Shown here: positions 16,174 through 24,663 of the stretch, in pieces
Position numbering within the stretch: the first letter of the stretch is position 1
Layout: the number at the start of each line of letters is the position of its first letter
Origin: NZ13-RE01 sp049718665
GTDB lineage: Bacteria > Dictyoglomota > Dictyoglomia > Dictyoglomales > Dictyoglomaceae
Assembly (NCBI GenBank): GCA_049718665.1
Contig: JBNARO010000019.1
Location: forward strand, 1-38,602
Length of the DNA: 38,602 bases
Direction of reading: 5' to 3'
Made by a program: the position numbers and the translations under genes
The notes under the pieces: model-generated
Seen by the model: the letters and a program-made list of their open reading frames with translations, nothing else
Databases searched by the model: none
What the model was told of the DNA's origin: nothing

Positions 16174-17898
16174 TTACTCCCACCTCTCTTCCCATCTATC
16201 AATCTTTAACCATTTTTGGTCTTCAGTCCTTCCTTCTTGAAGTATGGTTCTTCCTGTAGTTGGGAAGAAGGGAGGTGCATAACCTTCTCTCATGCGATAA
16301 TCATAAAAAAATTCTCTACTGTAACCTGTTTGTTGCCCGCTTTGTGAAAAGGTCCCAAAAGCTCCATAGAAATTAGAAATTAATCCTCCTTTAAGAATTA
16401 CAGCTCCCCTTGGAGGACGAGTATCATAATTTGCTACCTGAACCACCCCATTAGGTGTCATTAATACCGCGGAAATCTCAAGATCCCAGTCAGGATCAGA
16501 AGGATCCGCATCAGAAGTATTAGGCGGTTCAGGTGGATTAATCATTATATTCCCATTTTCAGATAAAATTCCAAAGATATTTACAGCAGAAGGATTATTT
16601 ATAGGGTCATCCTCATATCTTATGTGATTAGTAATTGTTACACTATTTCTTCCCACTAAAGTTATTTTCTGATTTCTTTGTATAGTCCCACTAACACTAT
16701 TAATAGCTCCATTTACATAAATCACGCCATTGGGAATAGAATTTATTTCTATAGTATTATTCCCTATTCTTACAAAGGTCTTATTTTGAGAGGTGTCAAT
16801 AGTAAAAACATAGGTATTATTCCCTTGAGTTATAGTATAAACAGCACGATTTTGGGAGTCCACCCCAAATTGGATGCTATTTACATCTCCTTGAATATAT
16901 ATTCCTCCATTGTTTAATATAGTTTGAGTATATATACCAGTTGGTGGAGGATTATTATTTACTTTAAGTCCCAACATTTGTCTGATGTATTGATTCCTCT
17001 GATTTTCATTCTGAAAAGTTCCTGTAAAGGTTCCTCCAAGAGATGCGGAAAGTTGGGTATCTGTAGAAAGGGGAAGGTTAATTTGTGGTGCACCCATAAC
17101 AAATCCTCTTTGAAATATTGGTGTATCATTAGGAGGATTACTTGTTGCAGAACGTCTTACATTTCTTCCATTGTTATAAAAAAGAGCAGTACTTGCAGAA
17201 GATGAGACTTGATCTGTAAAAGTAGGTGTATAGGCAAAGGCAAACTCACCATTAGTATGGACAGGTCCATTAAAAATTGTTCTTGAGGTGAACCAAACAC
17301 GAGTTCCATCGGGCAGAGTATGATTATTAGTAAATAAGGCAAAACGGGCAAAATTTTCCATATATATGGATCCTTCAATCCTTCCTGTCGTAGTAATAGT
17401 TAAGCTTAAACTGGGATTATAATTAGTTTTATAACCCCTTGAAGTTACAGTATAAACATATGTATAAAAAACCCTTGTAACTATGCCTGAAATAACTGTA
17501 GTATAGGATGATAAAGAAAAAGAATAATTTAATATGGTATATGAAGTTGTAGGATCTATTTGTTTTGTTTGATTATATATTTCTAAGATGTTTGATGTTA
17601 AGTTATTATTATTTGAAGAAAGAAGATTTGATAAATACTCCTGAGTGATATCAGCAACTCTCTTTTTTGGTAATTCTGTTTGTATTAAAAAATGAGCAAC
17701 AGAAAGAACATTTTTAATTCCTATTTGAGCAGCATTTATTACTTGATCTCTTGCTTGATCTCTTCTTACAAAGAAATTTTCTTCAATAGTAGTATTTAAA
17801 AGAAGAAAGACTAAGGAGGTTATAAGAAGAGCAAAAGTTATTGCAGTTAATAAGGATAAGTCCCCATTTTCTTTACTCTTAAAGAGTTTAAATTTCAT
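16174..17898 (-). CDS. DUF4900/PilX-like surface protein of the minor-pilin cluster
   Basis: The 574-aa protein has an N-terminal hydrophobic helix after a short basic leader (about residues 15-38: DLSLLTAITFALLITSLVFL), then INAAQIGIKNVLSVA, similar in layout to PilX N-termini but lacking Glu5. The middle has FNGPVHTNGEFAFAY near residue 210 and the surrounding pattern I associate with DUF4900 proteins of pilus loci. The remainder is Asn/Thr/Ser-rich beta sequence. I take ATG 17898: AAAGGAG lies 8 bases upstream, whereas the in-frame GTG at 17907 overlaps that SD. It is first in a four-gene minus cluster and probably the large surface-exposed component. Confidence 0.75.
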   Translation of the reverse strand: MKFKLFKSKENGDLSLLTAITFALLITSLVFLLLNTTIEENFFVRRDQARDQVINAAQIGIKNVLSVAHFLIQTELPKKRVADITQEYLSNLLSSNNNNLTSNILEIYNQTKQIDPTTSYTILNYSFSLSSYTTVISGIVTRVFYTYVYTVTSRGYKTNYNPSLSLTITTTGRIEGSIYMENFARFALFTNNHTLPDGTRVWFTSRTIFNGPVHTNGEFAFAYTPTFTDQVSSSASTALFYNNGRNVRRSATSNPPNDTPIFQRGFVMGAPQINLPLSTDTQLSASLGGTFTGTFQNENQRNQYIRQMLGLKVNNNPPPTGIYTQTILNNGGIYIQGDVNSIQFGVDSQNRAVYTITQGNNTYVFTIDTSQNKTFVRIGNNTIEINSIPNGVIYVNGAINSVSGTIQRNQKITLVGRNSVTITNHIRYEDDPINNPSAVNIFGILSENGNIMINPPEPPNTSDADPSDPDWDLEISAVLMTPNGVVQVANYDTRPPRGAVILKGGLISNFYGAFGTFSQSGQQTGYSREFFYDYRMREGYAPPFFPTTGRTILQEGRTEDQKWLKIDRWEERWE

Positions 17899-17929
17899 AG
17901 GTTTCACTCCTTTATAAAGTCTTTACTAT

Positions 17930-17958
17930 ATTATATAAAATCTTGTTTTTTTTTAAAG
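17930..17958 (-). promoter_or_regulatory. possible promoter of the minus-strand minor-pilin cluster
   Basis: A perfect TATAAT lies at 17930-17935 on the minus strand, about 32 bases before the start codon. The -35 region (around 17953-17958) is A/T-rich but does not match TTGACA well, so only the -10 is convincing. Confidence 0.4.
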
Positions 17959-17995
17959 TGCCTTAATCTAAAATGAGATCGATTAATAAATTCAC

Positions 17996-18029
17996 TTTTT
18001 TACTTAACATAATTTTTTACTTAACATAA
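17996..18029. repeat. 17-base perfect tandem duplication
   Basis: The unit TTTTTTACTTAACATAA occurs twice head to tail (17996-18012 and 18013-18029). It lies at the 3' end of the decayed cstA remnant. Confidence 0.93.
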
Positions 18030-18238
18030 TAAACATTATCGGAAGTTCATATGAAAAAGTAGCCTTCTTCTTTAAACCTCTTATTATCCAAACACTTACA
18101 GCTAACAGTACAAGTCCAGCTACTAATTGATGCGGATCCAAAAATAGGCCATATCATCTTCCAAGTAGGTTTACATTAAAACTCTTAACTCCTAATACTA
18201 ATCCTATAATCTCGAGTATGTATATAACAAGTATCCAT

Positions 18239-18293
18239 CTCCAGACACTATAAACTATAGCTGAGAAAGCAACTACTGCATCAGCGGAAAAGG
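18239..18293 (+). repeat. 55-base direct repeat, left copy, at the assembly gap
   Basis: This is identical to 18394-18448. It ends exactly at the first N. Confidence 0.95.
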
Positions 18294-18393
18294 NNNNNNN
18301 NNNNNNNNNNNNNNNNNNNNNNNNNNNNNNNNNNNNNNNNNNNNNNNNNNNNNNNNNNNNNNNNNNNNNNNNNNNNNNNNNNNNNNNNNNNNN
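18294..18393. other. assembly gap (100 N)
   Basis: Exactly 100 unknown bases, the usual placeholder for a gap of unknown size, lie inside the cstA remnant. Confidence 0.98.
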
Positions 18394-18448
18394 CTCCAGA
18401 CACTATAAACTATAGCTGAGAAAGCAACTACTGCATCAGCGGAAAAGG
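18394..18448 (+). repeat. 55-base direct repeat, right copy, at the assembly gap
   Basis: This is identical to 18239-18293 and starts at the first base after the Ns. It is probably the same genomic bases present at both contig ends. Confidence 0.95.
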
Positions 18449-18792
18449 AATAAAGTTTTACTTCTCTTTCCAACATATCTATCCACTAACTCTCCTATAG
18501 ATAGACCCCTATGTCTTAACATTGAAGCTGCAGTGATAGGTCCCACAATAGGACCCGCTCCAGCAATACTTGAGAAATGGTGTCCTAATAAAATAGCAGG
18601 ATGTGTAGGGACATAATCGATACCATCATACTATCCTTCTAAAAATCCTACGTATGCCCAACCCAATAATCCAAAAGAAATCTCTAAATAATCACATCTC
18701 TTAAAGGATATAATCTAAGAGTTTATATTCTGCGATTTTGCCCAAGATTCCACTTTTCTGTAGAATTATTAATCTCCTATAACGCAATTTTA

Positions 18793-18801
18793 TGGTATAA
18801 T
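18793..18801 (+). promoter_or_regulatory. extended -10 promoter of the DUF72 gene
   Basis: TGGTATAAT is a perfect extended -10 element with no visible -35. The ATG at 18814 lies 12 bases past the -10, so the untranslated leader would be about 5 bases. Confidence 0.65.
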
Positions 18802-18813
18802 TATATCATAAAA

Positions 18814-19500
18814 ATGAATGTTTTCATAGGAACTTCTGGATGGAGTTATTTTTGGAATCCTAAAAAAAGTCTTCAATGGTATATAGAAAATACTCCTTTT
18901 AATGCCGTTGAAGTAAACTCCACTTTTTACCGTTTTCCTTTTGAAAGTTTTATTAAATCATGGTTAAAATTTGGCGATAAATTAAGGTTTGTCATTAAAG
19001 TTCATAGATCTATTACCCATATTCATAGATTAAATGAATCCGCGAAAGAACAATGGGAAAAGTTCAGAAATTATTTTATCTCTTTAGAGAGTTTTATAGA
19101 TTTTTATTTATTCCAAATGCCCCCAAGTTTTAAATCAGAAAATCTTGAAAGAGTTATTAATTTTGCGAAGTTTACAGATTTAGGGGAAAGATTTGCTTTT
19201 GAACCAAGAAATAAAGATTGGTTTAAAGAAGAAATATATGAAAAACTTAGAAAAAATAAAATAACTTTTGTCTCTGTTAGTGCTCCTACTCTGCCAGATG
19301 ATTTAATAGTTACCACTTCTTCTTTATATCTAAGATTCCATGGGAAGGGAAAATGGTATTCTTATGTCTATTCTGAAGAGGAATTAAGGGAATTTGCTGA
19401 AAAAATTAAAAAACTTTCTCCTCAAAAGGTATATATCTTTTTTAATAATGATACAGGCATGCTCCCAAATGGAGAGACAATGGTGAAACTTTTATCATAA
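18814..19500 (+). CDS. DUF72 (YecE-like) family protein
   Basis: The 228-aa protein shows DUF72 hallmarks: FIGTSGWSY at the N-terminus, FNAVEVNSTFYRFP, FVIKVHRSITHIHRL, FYLFQMPPSFK, FAFEPRNKDWF, YLRFHGKG and YIFFNNDTG. The family is a TIM-barrel fold of uncertain biochemical role. It has no SD and appears to be translated from a near-leaderless mRNA. It converges with hflX; only 18 bases separate the stops and no hairpin is visible. Confidence 0.88.
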   Translation: MNVFIGTSGWSYFWNPKKSLQWYIENTPFNAVEVNSTFYRFPFESFIKSWLKFGDKLRFVIKVHRSITHIHRLNESAKEQWEKFRNYFISLESFIDFYLFQMPPSFKSENLERVINFAKFTDLGERFAFEPRNKDWFKEEIYEKLRKNKITFVSVSAPTLPDDLIVTTSSLYLRFHGKGKWYSYVYSEEELREFAEKIKKLSPQKVYIFFNNDTGMLPNGETMVKLLS

Positions 19501-19518
19501 CTGCAAAACAATGTGATC

Positions 19519-20781
19519 TTAATTCCTTTTGTGCTCTAAAACTCCATATCTCTCCTCTCTTTTTATATGCTGAAGATAGATTCTTTTATATTCCTTAGGT
19601 ATTCTTGCGATTATTTTTATTTCCTTTTCATTAAACTCTTGTTTTTCTATATAAATCTTATTTGAATACTTTTGAAAATCTTTCCAAGAGTCATAACTAA
19701 TTTTCAAAGTATAATGCCTTGTTCCTTTCAAAAGATTTTTCACTATTAAATTTTTCAATTTATCAATCCCTTGATTTTTGAGAACAGATATAAAAACTGC
19801 GGGTCTAAAATCTAAGGATTTTTTAAGAAATGATAATTTTTCTTTTGAAAGCAGATCAATTTTATTATATGCTCTTATTATAGTTTTATTTTCTACGCCT
19901 ATTTCTTCTAATAAATCTTCAACAACTTCTATTTGCTTTTCAAAATTGGGATTAGAAATATCTATAACATGAACTATCAAGTCTACATATATTACTTCTT
20001 CCAATGTAGCTCTAAAAGCTGTCATTAAAGGAGGAGGAAGATTTTTTATAAATCCCACAGTATCAATTATGAGAAATTCCCAATTATTTTCTAATCTCAC
20101 TTTTCTCACTGTAGGGTCTAAAGTTGCAAAAAGCTGATTCTCTACTTTTACATTAGATCTTGTCAAAAGATTAAATAATGATGACTTTCCTACATTAGTA
20201 TATCCCACTAATGCAACTTGATAAATATCTTTTCTATTTTTCCTTTGAATTTCTCTTTCCTTTTTAACCTCTTCTAATTGTTCCTTTAAAAAGTAAATTC
20301 TTCTCCTTATTTTTCTTCTATCAATCTCAAGCTTTGTTTCTCCAGGTCCTCTTGTACCAATTCCTCCTCCAAGACGAGATAATACCTCTCCTCTTCCCAC
20401 AAGTCTTGGCAATAAATATTCAAGTTGGGCAAGCTCCACTTGAATCTTTCCTTCTTTTGTATAAGCATGTTGAGCAAAAATATCCAAAATTAAAGTAGTT
20501 CTATCTATTATTTTACATGGAACTTCTTTTTCTAAATTTCTAAGTTGTGTAGGGGTAAGATCATCGTTAAAAATAATCACATCACATTGCTTCTTTAAAG
20601 CTTTTTCTGAGAGTTCTTTAATCTTTCCTTCACTTATAAAATAGGCGGAATTAATAGACTCCCTTCTATAAAAGACTACGTCTTCAATCTTTGCTCCTGC
20701 AGTCTGAGATAATAATTTTAATTCTTCAAAACCCTCTTTATCTCCTACTTTAACAACAAGGATGGCTTTTTCGATCTCCAA
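19519..20781 (-). CDS. hflX: ribosome-associated GTPase HflX
   Basis: HflX is a GTPase that binds and splits stalled or heat-stressed ribosomes. The N-terminal domain includes VISEGK-like AYFISEGKIKEL and the Gly-rich LSRLGGGIGTRGPGETKLE before the G domain. G1 GYTNVGKS is at residues 193-200, G3 is in IDTVGFI, and G4 is in AYNKIDLL. Length (420 aa) is normal. The TTG start is preferred because AAGGAGG lies 5-6 bases upstream, inside the dapL 3' end; the two genes overlap by 37 bases. It is last in the perR-to-hflX operon. Confidence 0.93.
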   Translation of the reverse strand: MEIEKAILVVKVGDKEGFEELKLLSQTAGAKIEDVVFYRRESINSAYFISEGKIKELSEKALKKQCDVIIFNDDLTPTQLRNLEKEVPCKIIDRTTLILDIFAQHAYTKEGKIQVELAQLEYLLPRLVGRGEVLSRLGGGIGTRGPGETKLEIDRRKIRRRIYFLKEQLEEVKKEREIQRKNRKDIYQVALVGYTNVGKSSLFNLLTRSNVKVENQLFATLDPTVRKVRLENNWEFLIIDTVGFIKNLPPPLMTAFRATLEEVIYVDLIVHVIDISNPNFEKQIEVVEDLLEEIGVENKTIIRAYNKIDLLSKEKLSFLKKSLDFRPAVFISVLKNQGIDKLKNLIVKNLLKGTRHYTLKISYDSWKDFQKYSNKIYIEKQEFNEKEIKIIARIPKEYKRIYLQHIKREERYGVLEHKRN

Positions 20782-21950
20782 TCATCCCTCCTTAAGAAAT
20801 TTTTTATTCTTTCTAAAGCAGTAACTAATCTATCTTCTCTTATGGTTGTAGAAATTCTTATATATCCCTCTCCATATTCCCCATATCCAATTCCAGGAAC
20901 TACTAAGACTCCAACTTCTTCAAGAAGTAAAGCAGAGAAGTCTGTAGAAGTAAATCCCTCTGGAACAGGAACCCAAACATAAAAGGTTCCCTTTGGAGGA
21001 ATGATAGGAACTCCTAAATCTTCAAAAGCAGAAAGAACCATATCTCTTCTTCTTTGATATATTTTGGAACTCTCCTTAGGGTGATCCCTTAATTCATTTA
21101 ATGCAGTAATTCCTGCATACTGAATTGCTTGAAATATTCCAGAATCTACGTTAGTTTTTATTGTAGAAAGAATAGAAATAAGTTCTGAATTTCCCACAGC
21201 ATATCCAATTCTCCATCCTGTCATATTAAAGGTCTTTGATAAAGATCCAAATTCCAAAGCAATATCCTTTGCTCCTTTTACTTCAAGAATGCTTGGTGCG
21301 ACAAATCCATCAAAAGTAATTTCAGAATAGGCATTATCATATAAAACTATCAAATTATTTTCCTTTGCAAAGGATATTGCCTCTTCCAACCCACTCTTAT
21401 CAATTACCGCCCCTGTAGGATTACTGGGATAATTTAAAAACATTGCCTTACATTTTTTCACTATACTTCTATCTAAATCTTCCCACTTTGGAAGAAATTT
21501 ATTTTCTGCTTTCAGTGGAATAGGATATGGAATTCCTCCTGCTAATATAGTTGCTATTCTATATACTGGATAGCCTGGATTGGGACATAGAACCCCATCT
21601 CCTTCATCAATAATTCCCCATAGCATATGAACTAATCCCTCTTTAGAACCTATTAAAGACAGAACTTCTGTTTTAGGATCTAAATCCACATTAAATCTAT
21701 ATTTATACCAATCTGCAACTGCTTTTCTATATTCCAATAAGCCTTCATAGGATGGATATCTATGGTTTTCAGGATTCAAAGCTTGCTCACATAATTTTTC
21801 TATAATGGGTAATGGTGTAGGCTGATCTGGATCTCCAATACCTAAGCTTATAACATCTATTCCTCTTTTTATCGCAGATTCCTTTAATTGGTCAATTCTT
21901 GCAAAAAGATATGGAGGTAGATTTTCAATTCTTTTTGCTCTTTTAAACAT
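20745..21950 (-). CDS. dapL: class I/II aminotransferase, LL-diaminopimelate aminotransferase (DapL) type
   Basis: This PLP-dependent aminotransferase probably makes LL-diaminopimelate from tetrahydrodipicolinate in lysine and peptidoglycan synthesis. ISLGIGDPDQPTP, RYPSYEGLLEYRKAVADWY, YPSNPTGA, and the PLP-lysine motif GSLSKTFNMTGWRIG are visible. Length is 401 aa from ATG 21950; a longer in-frame TTG start (21983) would add 11 residues, but an AGGCGGTG SD sits 7 bases before the ATG. DapL and general Asp/Ala aminotransferases are close relatives, so the exact substrate is less certain. It lies between miaA and hflX, the place of hfq in E. coli. Confidence 0.82.
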   Translation of the reverse strand: MFKRAKRIENLPPYLFARIDQLKESAIKRGIDVISLGIGDPDQPTPLPIIEKLCEQALNPENHRYPSYEGLLEYRKAVADWYKYRFNVDLDPKTEVLSLIGSKEGLVHMLWGIIDEGDGVLCPNPGYPVYRIATILAGGIPYPIPLKAENKFLPKWEDLDRSIVKKCKAMFLNYPSNPTGAVIDKSGLEEAISFAKENNLIVLYDNAYSEITFDGFVAPSILEVKGAKDIALEFGSLSKTFNMTGWRIGYAVGNSELISILSTIKTNVDSGIFQAIQYAGITALNELRDHPKESSKIYQRRRDMVLSAFEDLGVPIIPPKGTFYVWVPVPEGFTSTDFSALLLEEVGVLVVPGIGYGEYGEGYIRISTTIREDRLVTALERIKNFLRRDDWRSKKPSLLLK

Positions 21951-21997
21951 TTCCTTACACCGCCTTTCTTTAAAGTTTTGCAATTAAAACATAAATT

Positions 21998-22966
21998 TTA
22001 TTTTCTGTCAATAAAGCTTATATAATCAAATTCTTTAGTTTTCCAGTCTTCAAGAATCTTATTATAAATTCTGTCAATTAGCTCCTTCTCGTGATATTTA
22101 CTTGCATCAAACCACGTAATTTCTTTATCTTTTCTAAACCATGTAAATTGTCTTTTAACAAAAAGCTTTGTCCTTTTTATTATTAGATTTTTAGCCTCTT
22201 CTAAAGAATAATTCCCTTTAAGATATCCTAATACTTCTTTATATCCAATACCCTGCATGGATACATACTTCTCATCTATTCCTTTTTCCCATAATCTTTT
22301 CACTTCATCTATTAACCCCATCTCAAACATTTTTTCTACCCTTTCTTCCAAAATTTTATAATGAATATCTTTTGGAAGATAAAGTCCTATTTTGGAACAT
22401 AGATACTTTTCTCTTTTCTCTTTTCCCGCAATCTCACTAATAGGCTTTCCAGTTTTTATATATACCTCTAAGGCTCTAATTACTCTTTTATGGTCATGGG
22501 GATGTATCTTTTGAGATGAAATTGGATCTACTTCTTTAAGTTTTGAATAAAGACCTATCTCTCCTTCTTTTTCCAGAATTTCATAAAGCTTTTTTCTAAG
22601 CTCATAATCAGGAGGGATATGAGGAAGAGAGAAATCTCCAAAAAGGACTTTATAGTATAGAGCAGTTCCTCCTACTAAAAGGGGAATCTTTTTTCTTATA
22701 TAAATATCTTCTATGATTTTTTCTGCTCTTTCTTTAAACTCTGCAACAGTAAAGGGATAATCAGGAGGAACAATATCTATAAGATAATGAGGAATTTTTT
22801 TTCTTTCTTCCAAAGATGGCTTTGCGGTTCCTATGTCCATTTCTTTGTAAACTTGCATAGAATCAACAGAAACTATTTCTGCCTTTAAAAGCCTTGCTAA
22901 TTCAAGAGATATTTTAGTCTTTCCTACACCAGTAGGTCCTAAAATTATAGCAACAGGTATTTTCAT
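21998..22966 (-). CDS. miaA: tRNA dimethylallyltransferase MiaA
   Basis: MiaA adds an isopentenyl group to A37 of tRNAs reading UNN codons. The P-loop GPTGVGKTK is at residues 10-18, followed by SVDSMQVYKEMDIGTAKPS, LVGGTALYYK, and RVIRALEVYIKTGKPIS. It overlaps the mutL stop by 4 bases (ATGA). With miaB in the same operon, both steps that make ms2i6A37 are encoded together. Confidence 0.96.
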   Translation of the reverse strand: MKIPVAIILGPTGVGKTKISLELARLLKAEIVSVDSMQVYKEMDIGTAKPSLEERKKIPHYLIDIVPPDYPFTVAEFKERAEKIIEDIYIRKKIPLLVGGTALYYKVLFGDFSLPHIPPDYELRKKLYEILEKEGEIGLYSKLKEVDPISSQKIHPHDHKRVIRALEVYIKTGKPISEIAGKEKREKYLCSKIGLYLPKDIHYKILEERVEKMFEMGLIDEVKRLWEKGIDEKYVSMQGIGYKEVLGYLKGNYSLEEAKNLIIKRTKLFVKRQFTWFRKDKEITWFDASKYHEKELIDRIYNKILEDWKTKEFDYISFIDRK

Positions 22967-24663
22967 CTTTGAAATTTTTTCTCTAATTCTTCTTTAGTTA
23001 TTTCCCAAATTATAGGGCGTCCATGAGGGCATGTTAATGGTATTTTTTCATCTACAATGGTTTTTATTAAAGCAAAAATTTCTTCATTTATCAAAATATC
23101 TCCCGCTCTTATAGCACTATGACATGAAAGACTCTTTAATATTTTGTCTTCTAAAACATTTATATTCTTTTCCCCTAAATCTTGAATCAACTCTCTAAAT
23201 AAGTTCTCTAAGGAAAAATTATCAAGATTTATAAAGTCATTAGGAATACTTGTAATTCTTATATTATCTGGGCCAAAATCTTCCCAAAAGAAAGAAAAAC
23301 TTTCTAAAATCTCTCTTTTCTCCTCTAATAATTTCTTCTCTTCTTTTGAAATCTCAATTACCAAAGGGAAGAGAATCTCATTGGATTGAATAAGTCTCAG
23401 CTCTTTTTTCTTCTTAAACTCTTCGTATTTTATTCTCTCATGAGCTGCATGTTGGTCAATAATTAAAAGTCTATCTTTGTATTCGATTATTAAATAGTTA
23501 TTAAAAACCTGTCCCACAATCTTTAAGTCCAAATATACTGGAAATCTATATACACTCTTTTCAATATATCTTGTAGGAATTTCAGATAGTGGAAGTTCCA
23601 GTCTATCATTTTTAACCTTTACTGTGGATTTATTTTTCTCTTCTATTTTAGGAAATATAATTTTTCTTCTTGCTTCTTCAAAACTATCTAAGGCTAACTT
23701 TATGGCATGAGAAATAAACTCTAACACTTCCTTTTCTCTATGGAATTTTACTTCTCTTTTTGTAGGATGGACATTTACATCTACTTCTTCATATGGGATA
23801 AAGAGATTTATTATAATAAAAGGATAAAGATCCTCCTTCAATCTTTGCGAATATCCCTCTCTTATTGCCTGAATAACAGATGGATTTCTTATAATTCTTC
23901 TATTTAGAAAGATAATGTCTTGAGGTCTTGAAGAAAGAAGTTTTCCAGGCTGAGATATATATCCACTTATCTTATAATTAGCCTTCTTACTTTCAAAAGG
24001 AATTAAATTTTCTAAAAAATTACTCCCATATAATTCCAAAATTACATCTTCTATTCTTCCATTACCAGGAGTTATAAACTTTTCCTTACCATCTTGAATA
24101 AATTGGAAAGAGACCTCTGGGTAAGCCAAGGCTATTTTTTGGACAAATTCTAAAATCAGTCTTCCTTCTGTTAAAGAGGTTTTTAAAAACTTTTTTCTTG
24201 CAGGGACGTTATAGAATAAATCAAAAACCCTGATAGAAGTTCCTCTATTCCCCTCCCATGGATTTATTTCCTTTATTTCTCCTCCTTCAACTTTTAAAAA
24301 GGTTCCCTCTCCTACCTCAGGCTTTGTTCTTATCTCTATTTTAGATACATTGGCAATACTTGATAAAGCCTCACCTCTAAATCCAAGAGTAGTTATATAA
24401 TTTAAATCTTCTTCTTTTCTTATCTTACTTGTGGCAAAAGGTCTTATAGCTAATAGAGCATCTTCTTTTGTCATTCCCTCACCATTATCTACTACCCCTA
24501 TTAATCTCTCTCCTGCGTCCTGAATCTCAACAATAATTTTCTTTGCTTGAGCATCTATGGAATTCTCCACAAGTTCCTTAACTACAGAAACAGGTCTTTC
24601 TACAACTTCTCCTGCAGCTATTTTATTTCTTATATTTTCTGGAAGAATTTGTATCTTAGCCAT
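22963..24663 (-). CDS. mutL: DNA mismatch repair protein MutL (endonuclease type)
   Basis: The N-terminal GHKL ATPase shows IAAGEVVERPVSVVKELVEN, DNGEGM and TLGFRGEALSSIA. The C-terminal domain has the metal-dependent endonuclease motif DQHAAHERIKYEE at about residue 402, plus SCHSAIRAGD and CPHGRP. This type nicks the new strand itself and works in bacteria lacking MutH. Length (566 aa) is typical. It overlaps mutS by 8 bases and miaA by 4. Confidence 0.96.
   Translation of the reverse strand: MAKIQILPENIRNKIAAGEVVERPVSVVKELVENSIDAQAKKIIVEIQDAGERLIGVVDNGEGMTKEDALLAIRPFATSKIRKEEDLNYITTLGFRGEALSSIANVSKIEIRTKPEVGEGTFLKVEGGEIKEINPWEGNRGTSIRVFDLFYNVPARKKFLKTSLTEGRLILEFVQKIALAYPEVSFQFIQDGKEKFITPGNGRIEDVILELYGSNFLENLIPFESKKANYKISGYISQPGKLLSSRPQDIIFLNRRIIRNPSVIQAIREGYSQRLKEDLYPFIIINLFIPYEEVDVNVHPTKREVKFHREKEVLEFISHAIKLALDSFEEARRKIIFPKIEEKNKSTVKVKNDRLELPLSEIPTRYIEKSVYRFPVYLDLKIVGQVFNNYLIIEYKDRLLIIDQHAAHERIKYEEFKKKKELRLIQSNEILFPLVIEISKEEKKLLEEKREILESFSFFWEDFGPDNIRITSIPNDFINLDNFSLENLFRELIQDLGEKNINVLEDKILKSLSCHSAIRAGDILINEEIFALIKTIVDEKIPLTCPHGRPIIWEITKEELEKKFQR

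Larger units (their letters stand above)
18020..18690 (-). pseudogene. cstA: decayed cstA (carbon starvation protein/pyruvate or peptide transporter) remnant
   Basis: On the minus strand, three separated fragments match the CstA family. From 18690 down: GLLGWAYVGFLEG, a stop, then YDGIDYVPTHPAILLGHH and FSSIAGAGPIVGP, the family hallmark. This jumps directly to MLRHRGLSIGELVDRYVGK, missing roughly 30 codons. A hydrophobic middle fragment crosses the N gap. Then IWPIFGSA, a 2-base frameshift, and QLVAGLVLLAVSVWIIRG near the C-terminus follow. Intact CstA proteins have about 480-700 residues; this is about 200 with stops, deletions and frameshifts. No reading frame is continuous, so it cannot make CstA. 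Exact ends are approximate. Confidence 0.85.

Noticed and set aside
16678..17378. Several open frames opposite the DUF4900-like gene
   Set aside because: They lack SD sites and family likeness, and lie within a clear coding frame on the minus strand.
17899..17907. GTG start for the DUF4900-like gene
   Set aside because: The GTG overlaps the AAAGGAG SD, which is correctly spaced for ATG 17898.
18273..18476. Open frame spanning the N gap on the minus strand
   Set aside because: It exists only because Ns are read through; the real sequence there is a fragment of the cstA remnant.
21951..21983. Longer TTG start for dapL
   Set aside because: The 11 extra residues are unlike the family and the SD fits the ATG at 21950.
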